From CAG-826 sp964654155 (lineage in GTDB: Bacteria > Bacillota_I > Bacilli_A > RFN20 > CAG-826): a stretch of 5,741 nt of DNA. Below are positions 1-5,741 of the stretch, one piece after another (positions within the stretch are counted from its first letter, which is position 1; every line of letters begins with the position of its first letter). The stretch spans positions 1 through 5,741 of the forward strand of contig CAZZGL010000068.1 of assembly GCA_964654155.1 (NCBI GenBank). Direction: 5' to 3'. A model generated the notes under the pieces. It did no database searches and was not told the origin of the DNA. It saw only the letters and a program-made list of their open reading frames with translations. A program made the position numbers and the translations under genes.

Positions 1-67
1 ATTCAATATTAACAATATGCTTTATCGAGTAAGTTTTAATTTAAAAGTTTAGGATATATATAATTTC

Positions 68-96
68 TTAGAAATCTTTTAAAAGTCTAAATTTTT
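68..96 (+). terminator. possible weak intrinsic terminator of an upstream gene
   Basis: TTAGA at 68-72 can pair with TCTAA at 86-90. Inside lies the palindrome CTTTTAAAAG (76-85), which adds a short inner stem after a 3-base bulge (73-75). A run of five T follows at 92-96. The order, stem then T-run, fits a rho-independent terminator on the + strand, and the position would suit an upstream gene ending near base 32 or 52. The stem is almost all A-T and bulged, so it would be unstable. It may be a chance structure or part of a leader instead. Confidence 0.25.
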
Positions 97-97
97 G
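82..97. repeat. direct repeat copy 1 (AAAGTC-TA-AATTTTTG)
   Basis: This 16-base copy matches 139-152 in 14 positions once two extra bases (TA, 88-89) are allowed. It overlaps the right arm and T-run of the hairpin at 68-96. The role is unknown. A regulator-binding pair, a remnant of a duplication, or chance in AT-rich DNA are all possible. Confidence 0.4.
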
Positions 98-138
98 GGG
101 TGTTAAAACCTGAAGACGGGATAATTAATTTTAAAACT

Positions 139-152
139 AAAGTCAATTTTTG
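139..152. repeat. direct repeat copy 2 (AAAGTCAATTTTTG)
   Basis: This is the second copy of the imperfect direct repeat; the first is at 82-97 and the copies start 57 bases apart. It lies about 20 bases upstream of the proposed promoter, a position where an activator could bind. No family of regulator is suggested by the motif itself. Confidence 0.4.
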
Positions 153-173
153 AAATATTTTTAGTATATTTCA

Positions 174-202
174 TTTTAATGTATTATATTTTATGCTATC
201 AT
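174..202 (+). promoter_or_regulatory. candidate extended -10 promoter for the polysaccharide operon
   Basis: TGCTATCAT at 194-202 matches the extended -10 pattern TGnTATAAT, with five of six bases of the -10 hexamer (TATCAT, 197-202). A poor -35 (TTTTAA, 174-179) stands at 17-base spacing, and extended -10 promoters tolerate a weak -35. Transcription would begin near base 209, leaving a leader of about 30 bases with the ribosome site (AAGGGAG, 227-233) ahead of the ATG at 241. An alternative pairing, TTGAAA (150-155) with TTTAAT (175-180), has a 19-base spacer and looks worse. Confidence 0.4.
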
Positions 203-240
203 TTACTTGAAAAATTAATTATTTACAAGGGAGTTTATTC

Positions 241-1230
241 ATGGGGGAAATTTATCTAATTACAGGCGGAACAGGATCTTTTGGCAATGCTTTTGTTGAA
301 AGATTATTAAAGATGGATGTTAAAGAAATTCGAATTCTTTCAAGGGACGAAGAAAAGCAAAATGAAATGAGAAAAAAAATTCATGATGAAAGATTAAAAT
401 TCTATATTGGTGATGTTAGAGATTACAATTCAATTGTTGGAGCGTTTAGAGGAGTTGATTATGTTTTCCATGCTGCTGCTTTAAAACAAGTTCCTTCTTG
501 TGAATTTTATCCAATGGAAGCTGTTAAGACAAATGTTATTGGTTCTAATAATGTTATTTCAGCTTGTGTTGCAAAAGGCATTAAAAAAGCAATCTTCTTA
601 TCTACTGATAAAGCGGCTTATCCAATTAATGCGATGGGAATGACTAAAGCATTAATGGAAAAGAATGTAATTGCTAGAAGTAGACAAATGGAAGAAGGAG
701 ACCCAATTCTTTGTTTAACTAGATATGGAAATGTTATGGCTTCTAGAGGATCAGTAATACCATTATTCTGTGAACAAATAGAAGAAGGTAAAAAGTTAAC
801 AATAACAAATCCAGATATGACTAGATTTATGATGACATTAGAAGATGCAGTAGATTTAGTTTTATATGCATTTGAACATGGTGAACAAGGTGATTTATTT
901 GTTCAAAAAGCACCTGCAGCAACTATAGAAACTCTTGCAAAAGCGGTATTAGAACTCAAGGGTTCTGATATAGGTTATTCTATTATTGGAACAAGACATG
1001 GAGAAAAGCTATATGAAGTCTTAGTCACCACAGAAGAAATGCTACGTGCAGAATCATTACCAGGATTTTATAGAATACATGCAGATAATAGAAATTTAAA
1101 TTATGATAACTTCTTTACAAAAGGAAATAAAGATTTAGAAAATATAGATCAATATACTTCACATAATACTGAAAGATTGGATGTTGAAGGTATGAAGAAG
1201 TTATTATTAAAATTAGATTTATTTAAATAA
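241..1230 (+). CDS. capE: UDP-GlcNAc 4,6-dehydratase/5-epimerase, CapE/FnlA type
   Basis: This extended short-chain dehydrogenase/reductase of 329 residues would catalyse the first step from UDP-GlcNAc to UDP-L-FucNAc: C4 oxidation, C5,6 dehydration and C5 epimerisation, giving UDP-2-acetamido-2,6-dideoxy-L-arabino-hexos-4-ulose. The NAD(P)-binding motif TGGTGSFG is at residues 8-15, DVRD at 58-61 and the active-site block STDKAAYPINAMGMTK at 121-136. The usual YxxxK is replaced by MxxxK (M132, K136), with D123-K124 just before; this marks CapE-like enzymes. HGEKLYE (253-259) and NTERLDVEGMKK (309-320) are also typical. Length is close to S. aureus CapE (about 342). There is no signal peptide or membrane segment, so it is a soluble cytosolic enzyme, unlike the large membrane-bound CapD relatives. 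The start is set by AAGGGAG at 227-233, 7 bases upstream. Ile and Val codons change sharply near residue 145-172 (see findings). A PseB-type inverting dehydratase is a less likely alternative, because of MxxxK and the neighbours. Confidence 0.93.
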   Translation: MGEIYLITGGTGSFGNAFVERLLKMDVKEIRILSRDEEKQNEMRKKIHDERLKFYIGDVRDYNSIVGAFRGVDYVFHAAALKQVPSCEFYPMEAVKTNVIGSNNVISACVAKGIKKAIFLSTDKAAYPINAMGMTKALMEKNVIARSRQMEEGDPILCLTRYGNVMASRGSVIPLFCEQIEEGKKLTITNPDMTRFMMTLEDAVDLVLYAFEHGEQGDLFVQKAPAATIETLAKAVLELKGSDIGYSIIGTRHGEKLYEVLVTTEEMLRAESLPGFYRIHADNRNLNYDNFFTKGNKDLENIDQYTSHNTERLDVEGMKKLLLKLDLFK

Positions 1231-1243
1231 TTGAGGTAAAAAA

Positions 1244-2374
1244 ATGAAAGTACTAATAACTGGATCAAATGGATTTATAGGTAAAAATCTTCAAGCAGAA
1301 TTATTAAATAAGAAATATAGTGGTTTAATTGAACCTCTATATTTTGATAATGATACAGATATTAGTAAACTAGATGAATATTGTACTTGCTGTGATTTTG
1401 TTATTCATCTTGCGGGTGTTAATAGACCTCAAAATGAAAATGAATTTATGGAAGGTAATTATGGGTTCACTTTAAAGGTTTTAGAGTTATTAAAGAAACA
1501 TAATAACAAGTGTCCTATATTAATTACTTCATCTATTCAAGCTTCATTAGATAATCCTTATGGCAAATCTAAAAAAGCAGGGGAAGATTTAATATTTGAA
1601 TATGGTAAAGATAATAATGTTCATGTATTAGTGTATAGATTACCTAATGTATTTGGTAAATGGTGTAAACCTAATTATAATAGTGCAATTGCAACATTTT
1701 GTAATAATATAGCTAATGATTTACCAATACAAGTTAATGATAGAAATCATGTTATGAATTTAGTTTATATTGATGATGTTATTAAAGAAATCATTAACGC
1801 TATATATAGTAAGGAAAATAAAATTGATGATTATTGCTATGTAGAACCAGCAATTAAAACTACTTTAGGTGAAATAGTAGATACTATTTATAGTTTTAAA
1901 GAACATAGTAAAACATTAGAAGTACCAAATCATAATTCATTATTAGAAAGATATTTATATGCTACATATTTATCTTATTTACCAACTGATAAATTTAAAT
2001 ATGATCTAGTGGAACATAAAGATGATAGAGGTTCATTTACAGAGATAATTAGAACTATAGGACAATGGCAGTTTTCTGTTAATAAATCTAAACCAGGTAT
2101 TACTAAAGGTAATCATTTCCATCATACTAAAAATGAAAAATTCTTAGTGGTACAAGGTAAAGCAATTATTGCATTTAGAAAAGTTGGTACAAAAGAAGTG
2201 ATTGAATATGAAGTATCAGATGATAAACTAGAAGTAGTTAATATTCCAACAGGATACACTCATTCAATTACAAACATTGGTGAAGATGAACTAATTACAT
2301 TTATGTGGGCTAATGAACCATTTGATAAAGATAATCCTGATACGATTTATATGGAGGTGTATGTAGATGAATAA
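1244..2374 (+). CDS. capF: bifunctional UDP-sugar 3-epimerase/4-ketoreductase, CapF/FnlB type
   Basis: This two-domain protein of 376 residues (S. aureus CapF is about 369) takes the CapE product to UDP-2-acetamido-2,6-dideoxy-L-talose. In the family the C-terminal cupin epimerises C3 and the N-terminal SDR domain then reduces the C4 ketone with NADPH. The N-terminal half shows a Rossmann motif (GSNGFIG, 7-13), a serine pair (S96-S97) and the catalytic YxxxK (Y106, K110). The cupin half begins near residue 250 and has the metal-site pattern GNHFHHTKNEKF (289-300), with H291, H293 and E298 as likely ligands, and a later H340 in the GYTHS segment. Both active sites look intact. GAGG at 1233-1236, 7 bases upstream, supports the ATG. 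The gene starts 13 bases after capE stops and its 3' end overlaps the next gene by 8 bases. It is predicted to be cytosolic. Confidence 0.93.
   Translation: MKVLITGSNGFIGKNLQAELLNKKYSGLIEPLYFDNDTDISKLDEYCTCCDFVIHLAGVNRPQNENEFMEGNYGFTLKVLELLKKHNNKCPILITSSIQASLDNPYGKSKKAGEDLIFEYGKDNNVHVLVYRLPNVFGKWCKPNYNSAIATFCNNIANDLPIQVNDRNHVMNLVYIDDVIKEIINAIYSKENKIDDYCYVEPAIKTTLGEIVDTIYSFKEHSKTLEVPNHNSLLERYLYATYLSYLPTDKFKYDLVEHKDDRGSFTEIIRTIGQWQFSVNKSKPGITKGNHFHHTKNEKFLVVQGKAIIAFRKVGTKEVIEYEVSDDKLEVVNIPTGYTHSITNIGEDELITFMWANEPFDKDNPDTIYMEVYVDE
2353..2357 (+). promoter_or_regulatory. ribosome binding site of the 2-epimerase gene inside the capF end
   Basis: GGAGG lies within the last codons of the preceding gene, 9 bases before the ATG at 2367. 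It fixes that start and the 8-base overlap, in which the ATG of the downstream gene precedes the TAA of the upstream one. This arrangement suggests translational coupling of the two enzymes. Confidence 0.75.
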
Positions 2375-3509
2375 ACTTAGATTAATGACTATTGTAGGTA
2401 CAAGACCGGAGATTATTAGATTGTCTGCAACAATTAAATGTGCAGATAAGTTCTTTAATCAGATTTTAGTACATACAGGTCAAAACTATGATTACACATT
2501 GAATGAAATATTTTTTAAAGATTTAGGATTAAGAGAACCTGATTATTATCTTAATGCTGTTGGTAGTCATTTAGGAGAATCGATTGGTAATATTATTGCT
2601 AAAGCTTATGCACTAATGGTAGAAGTTAAACCAGATGCTTTATTAATATTAGGAGATACTAATTCTTGTTTATCAGCAATTGCGGCAAAACGATTACATA
2701 TACCTATATTTCATATGGAAGCAGGGAATAGATGTTTTGATGAATGTTTGCCAGAGGAAACAAATAGAAGAATAGTTGATCATATTGCAGATGTTAATAT
2801 ATGTTATTCAGAACACGCAAGAAGATATTTAAATGCAGAAGGAGTGGCAAAAGAAAGAACATATGTTTCTGGTTCTCCAATGGCGGAAGTACTTCATGCA
2901 AATTTAGATAGTATTGAATCCTCTAATGTATTAGAAAGATTAGGATTAGAAAAGAAAAAATATATATTATTATCAGCACATCGAGAAGAAAATATTGATA
3001 ATGAAGAAAACTTTTTATCATTAATGAATGCAGTTAATTCATTAGCAGAAATATATGAAATGCCAATATTATATTCATGTCATCCGAGAAGCAAAAAGTT
3101 TATTGAATTAAGAAATTTTAAATTTGATAAACGAGTCATTCAACATGAACCATTAGGATTCCATGATTATAATAATCTACAAATGAATGCTTATTGTGTT
3201 GTTTCCGATAGTGGAACCTTACCAGAAGAAAGTAGCTTTTATTTATCAATTAATAAACCAATTCCTGCAGTGTGTATAAGAACATCAACAGAAAGACCAG
3301 AAGCTTTAGATTCAGGAAACTTCGTTTTAGCGGGTATTAGTAAGAATGAAGTTTTACAAGCAGTTGATATGGCTGTAAGAATGATAGAAGAAAAAGATTT
3401 AGGTAAACCATGTGAATATTATATTGATGAGAATGTATCAATAAAGGTTGTTAGATTAATTCAATCATATACATCTGTTGTTAATAAGATGGTGTGGAGA
3501 AAGAAGTAA
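2367..3509 (+). CDS. capG: UDP-N-acetyl sugar 2-epimerase, CapG/FnlC type (WecB family)
   Basis: This 380-residue member of the non-hydrolysing UDP-GlcNAc 2-epimerase family (GT-B-like fold, cytosolic) is expected to invert C2 of the CapF product, giving UDP-L-FucNAc. Family landmarks are GTRPE (11-15), GDT (96-98), HMEAGNR (116-122), LPEETNRR (128-135), SAHREEN (203-209), SDSGTLPEE (280-288) and RTSTERPE (305-312). Counterparts of the WecB catalytic acids and histidine are D97, E118, E131 (or E130) and H205. Variants such as HMEAGNR in place of HVEAGLR, and HREEN in place of HRREN, fit the FucNAc branch better than plain WecB/MnaA. Automatic annotation may still call it wecB, meaning UDP-GlcNAc to UDP-ManNAc. 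The position directly after capE and capF, with overlap, is the main argument for the FucNAc role. Length is normal for the family. Confidence 0.9.
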   Translation: MNKLRLMTIVGTRPEIIRLSATIKCADKFFNQILVHTGQNYDYTLNEIFFKDLGLREPDYYLNAVGSHLGESIGNIIAKAYALMVEVKPDALLILGDTNSCLSAIAAKRLHIPIFHMEAGNRCFDECLPEETNRRIVDHIADVNICYSEHARRYLNAEGVAKERTYVSGSPMAEVLHANLDSIESSNVLERLGLEKKKYILLSAHREENIDNEENFLSLMNAVNSLAEIYEMPILYSCHPRSKKFIELRNFKFDKRVIQHEPLGFHDYNNLQMNAYCVVSDSGTLPEESSFYLSINKPIPAVCIRTSTERPEALDSGNFVLAGISKNEVLQAVDMAVRMIEEKDLGKPCEYYIDENVSIKVVRLIQSYTSVVNKMVWRKK

Positions 3510-3515
3510 AAAAGT

Positions 3516-4712
3516 ATGAATATTGGAATTTTAATATCTTCAATTTATAAAGGTGGAGCGGAGAGAGCAGCAACGCGTATTTCAAAGATATTAAGTAAAA
3601 AACATAATGTTTATATGATTGTTTTTTCTCAAGAAGATTCTCCTGCTTATGATTATGGAGGAACATATATTGATATGAAATGTGTGCCTAAAAAAGGAGT
3701 TATTGGTAAATTACTACTTAGTCTTAAAAGAAAAAGAGTTTTAACAAAAATTAAAAAGGAATATAAGCTTGATATTGTGATAAGTTTCATGAAAAGTCCT
3801 AATTTTGTTAATGCGATATCAACAGTTAAGAATTGCAGGTGCTTTGTTTCTATTAGAAATTATCTTTTTGAAGAAAAAAAATTAGGATTGTTTGATAAAT
3901 TGCAATTATTATCATTAAAAATAACATTAAAAAAGGCAGATAAAATAATTTCAGTTAGTAAGGAAATTAATGAATCAATTAAATGGAAATATGGCAAAAT
4001 AAAAAAATTGAACGAAAAATTAGAAGTTTTGTATAATCCGTACGATTTTAATGAAATAGAAGAATTATGTAAACAAGATTATTTTTTACCTAATAATTAT
4101 AGAAATCATTTTATTTTTTGTACGATGGGACGAATTCAACATCAAAAAGGATTTTGGAATTTAATTAAGTCATTTTATTTATTTCATAAAAAGTATAATG
4201 GTTCAAAATTAATAATAATAGGTGAAGATTTTTCAAATGGAAGAATAACCAATTTGATTGATAAGTTATCTCTTTCTGATGATGTTTTATTGGTTGGAAA
4301 GCAAGAAAATCCATTTTGTATTATTGCTAAGACACAATGTTATATATTAACTTCACTTTTTGAAGGTTTTCCAAATTCATTGGTAGAAGCTATGGCGTGT
4401 GGTACTCCTGTAATTGCGGCTAATTGCAAATCTGGTCCAAAAGAAATTCTTGATGACAAAGTTGATTTGAAAGTTGAAAGAGTTTATGAGGCAAAATATG
4501 GATTAATTTATAAATGTTTTTCTGAGTTTAAAGAGGATTATTCATTTAATATATTAGAGGAGCATCAGGTTTTAGCTGATGCGATGGAAAAAATGTACCT
4601 TGATGATAAATTGAGACAATTTTATAGTATAATAGGAATCGAAAGAGCAAAAACATTTAGTTATGATAAATTTGACAAGCATATCCATGAAATCATTACA
4701 GGGAGGAAATAG
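3516..4712 (+). CDS. glycosyltransferase family 4 protein, specificity unknown
   Basis: This 398-residue GT-B retaining glycosyltransferase probably adds one sugar to a lipid-linked repeat unit on the cytoplasmic face of the membrane. The N-terminal acceptor-side loop shows GGAERAA (13-19), typical of GT4. The donor-binding half begins around residue 198 with GRIQHQKGF (205-213, with R206 and K211) and IIIGE (233-237). The EX7E signature is intact (FEGFPNSLVEAMACGTPVI, 282-300; E283 and E291). No transmembrane helix or signal peptide is evident; a basic, hydrophobic stretch around residues 60-80 could sit on the membrane. It starts 6 bases after capG stops. The ribosome site is weak: GGAG at 3496-3499 is 16 bases away and AAGAAG at 3501-3506 is a poor match, so expression may depend on coupling to capG. 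Donor and linkage cannot be read from the sequence; UDP-L-FucNAc is plausible only from context. Confidence 0.88.
   Translation: MNIGILISSIYKGGAERAATRISKILSKKHNVYMIVFSQEDSPAYDYGGTYIDMKCVPKKGVIGKLLLSLKRKRVLTKIKKEYKLDIVISFMKSPNFVNAISTVKNCRCFVSIRNYLFEEKKLGLFDKLQLLSLKITLKKADKIISVSKEINESIKWKYGKIKKLNEKLEVLYNPYDFNEIEELCKQDYFLPNNYRNHFIFCTMGRIQHQKGFWNLIKSFYLFHKKYNGSKLIIIGEDFSNGRITNLIDKLSLSDDVLLVGKQENPFCIIAKTQCYILTSLFEGFPNSLVEAMACGTPVIAANCKSGPKEILDDKVDLKVERVYEAKYGLIYKCFSEFKEDYSFNILEEHQVLADAMEKMYLDDKLRQFYSIIGIERAKTFSYDKFDKHIHEIITGRK
4701..4706 (+). promoter_or_regulatory. ribosome binding site of ugd inside the glycosyltransferase end
   Basis: GGGAGG overlaps the last Gly-Arg codons of the glycosyltransferase and lies 7 bases before the ATG at 4714. 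It fixes the ugd start. Only one base separates the upstream stop (TAG, 4710-4712) from that ATG. Confidence 0.75.
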
Positions 4713-4713
4713 C

Positions 4714-5741
4714 ATGAAAATAGCAGTTGCTGGGACAGGATATGTAGGACTATCTCTTGCAGTATTGTTGTCTCAACATAATGAAGTTGTTGCGGTTGAT
4801 GTTGTTAAAGAAAAGGTTGATTTAATTAATGAACATAAATCGCCAATTCAAGATAATGAAATCGAAGAATATTTAGAAACAAAAGCATTAAACTTAGTTG
4901 CAACATTAGATGGTAAAAAAGCCTATAAAGATGCAGATATAGTTATAATTGCTACACCAACTAATTATGATTCAATTCATCATTATTTTGATACATCATT
5001 AGTTGAACAAGTTGTCGAATTAGTTTTAAAAGTTAATCCAAATGCAATAATGATTATTAAATCAACTATTCCTGTTGGTTATACAGAAACGATTAGAAAT
5101 AAGTATCATAGTAATAACATACTATTTTCGCCTGAATTTTTAAGAGAGTCAAAAGCACTTTATGATAATTTATATCCATCTAGAATTATTGTAGGAGTTC
5201 CAATGGATGATGATTATTTAGTAAATAAAGCAAAAGTATTTGCTGAATTACTAAAAGAAGGCGCTATTAAAGAAAATATTGATGTTCTTTTAATGAATCC
5301 AACTGAAGCAGAAGCGGTTAAATTATTTGCAAATACATATTTAGCATTGAGGGTAGCATATTTTAATGAATTAGATACTTATGCAGAATCTAAGGGATTG
5401 GATACTAAATCAATAATTGATGGAGTTTGTTTAGATCCTCGAATTGGCAGTTATTATAATAATCCATCATTTGGTTATGGTGGGTATTGTTTGCCTAAAG
5501 ATACAAAGCAACTTAAAGCAAATTTTGCTGATGTTCCAGAAGATCTTATTAGCGCAATCGTGGCCTCGAATTCAACTAGAAAAGATTTTATTGCGGAACA
5601 AATACTAAGAAAAGCTGGATTTTATGGTAGCGATAATTCTTTAGGAACAAATGGAGTTCCAGGAAATAAAGTTATTATTGGAATTTATAGATTAACAATG
5701 AAATCAAATTCAGATAATTTTAGACAATCATCTATTCAAGG
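4714..5741 (+). CDS. ugd: UDP-glucose 6-dehydrogenase, short type, 3' end missing
   Basis: The frame stays open from the ATG to the window edge, giving 342 complete codons plus two bases of the next. It encodes a nucleotide-sugar dehydrogenase that would oxidise UDP-glucose to UDP-glucuronic acid with two NAD+. Visible motifs are the Rossmann GTGYVG (7-12), TPTNYD (81-86), STIPVG (117-122), SPEFLRES (139-146), the lysine/asparagine helix EAEAVKLFANTYLA (198-211; K203, N207) and the catalytic cysteine in GYGGYCLPKDTKQL (254-267; C259, D263). The UDP-binding domain is reached at YRLTMKSNSDNFRQSSI (325-341). The family is usually about 390-400 residues, so roughly 50 are beyond the edge. Compared with the short E. 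coli form, residues about 301-318 look like a small loop insertion, and I believe similar forms exist in other gut Firmicutes. The TPTNYD motif favours UDP-glucose over UDP-ManNAc dehydrogenases, though substrate is inferred. It supplies UDP-GlcA for a uronic-acid-containing glycan. Confidence 0.93.
   Translation, partial: MKIAVAGTGYVGLSLAVLLSQHNEVVAVDVVKEKVDLINEHKSPIQDNEIEEYLETKALNLVATLDGKKAYKDADIVIIATPTNYDSIHHYFDTSLVEQVVELVLKVNPNAIMIIKSTIPVGYTETIRNKYHSNNILFSPEFLRESKALYDNLYPSRIIVGVPMDDDYLVNKAKVFAELLKEGAIKENIDVLLMNPTEAEAVKLFANTYLALRVAYFNELDTYAESKGLDTKSIIDGVCLDPRIGSYYNNPSFGYGGYCLPKDTKQLKANFADVPEDLISAIVASNSTRKDFIAEQILRKAGFYGSDNSLGTNGVPGNKVIIGIYRLTMKSNSDNFRQSSIQ

Larger units (their letters stand above)
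1..240. other. AT-rich leader without a recognisable gene
   Basis: This stretch is very AT-rich and has stops in all forward frames. Two forward frames are open from the left edge, one to a TAG at 50-52 and one to a TAA at 30-32. The tail of an upstream gene could end at either, but the pieces (under 20 codons) are too short to recognise. The rest contains a weak hairpin with a T-run, an imperfect direct repeat and a candidate promoter just ahead of the first gene, each listed separately. A perfect TATAAT also occurs at 59-64, but it has no convincing -35 and such hexamers arise easily by chance here. I see no tRNA, riboswitch or mobile-element end. Confidence 0.6.

Noticed and set aside
2..52. 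Tail of an upstream gene ending at TAG 50-52 (or TAA 30-32 in another frame)
   Set aside because: Open runs of 10-16 codons occur by chance, neither peptide is recognisable, and the two frames cannot be told apart.
59..64. Perfect TATAAT as a second promoter
   Set aside because: No -35-like hexamer stands at 16-18 bases upstream, and such hexamers are common by chance in this AT-rich leader.
1..240. CRISPR array, riboswitch, tRNA or insertion-sequence end in the leader
   Set aside because: There are no regularly spaced repeats, no terminal inverted repeats with target duplication, and no cloverleaf or recognisable riboswitch core.
2367..2374. Overlap of capF and capG as an error or frameshift
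   Set aside because: Both proteins are full length with normal ends, and a GGAGG sits 9 bases before the capG ATG, so the overlap is ordinary operon packing.
3481..3666. A 61-codon open frame on the minus strand across the capG/GT4 junction
   Set aside because: It lies opposite two well-supported genes, has no recognisable motif and no good ribosome site. Its Lys/Tyr/Leu-rich content is what the AT-rich complement would give.
3874..3881. A run of eight A inside the GT4 gene as a possible phase-variation or slippage site
   Set aside because: The frame is intact on both sides, and runs of this length are expected with consecutive Glu/Lys codons in an AT-rich genome. There is no sign of frame switching.

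Overview
The window reads as the start of a surface-polysaccharide (capsule or cell-wall glycan) gene block from a low-GC Gram-positive bacterium, most likely a Bacillota/Erysipelotrichia-type organism. The evidence is strongly AT-rich DNA, A/T-ending codons (AGA for Arg, TTA for Leu), clear GGAGG-like ribosome binding sites and standard TGG tryptophan codons. TGA is not read as Trp, so this is not a typical mycoplasma. The species cannot be fixed from the sequence.

Layout: bases 1-240 carry no recognisable gene. They hold a possible hairpin with a T-run, a 14/16-bp direct repeat and a plausible extended -10 promoter. Five same-strand genes follow almost without gaps: a CapE/FnlA-type UDP-GlcNAc 4,6-dehydratase/5-epimerase (241-1230), a CapF/FnlB-type reductase plus cupin 3-epimerase (1244-2374), a CapG/FnlC-type 2-epimerase of the WecB family (2367-3509), a GT4 glycosyltransferase (3516-4712) and a short-type UDP-glucose 6-dehydrogenase that runs off the right edge (4714-5741). 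Gaps are 13, -8, 6 and 1 bases, which is what one operon looks like.

The first three enzymes form the complete known route from UDP-GlcNAc to UDP-N-acetyl-L-fucosamine (UDP-L-FucNAc). The GT4 enzyme is a candidate to use that or another sugar in repeat-unit assembly. Ugd would add UDP-glucuronic acid. The inferred product is therefore a glycan with L-FucNAc and probably a uronic acid. No polymerase, flippase, initiating transferase or chain-length regulator lies in the window, so the locus must continue beyond it.

I see no new kind of system here. The points most worth a second look are an abrupt codon-usage change inside the first gene (possible mosaic), the organised leader, and the unknown donor and acceptor of the GT4 enzyme.
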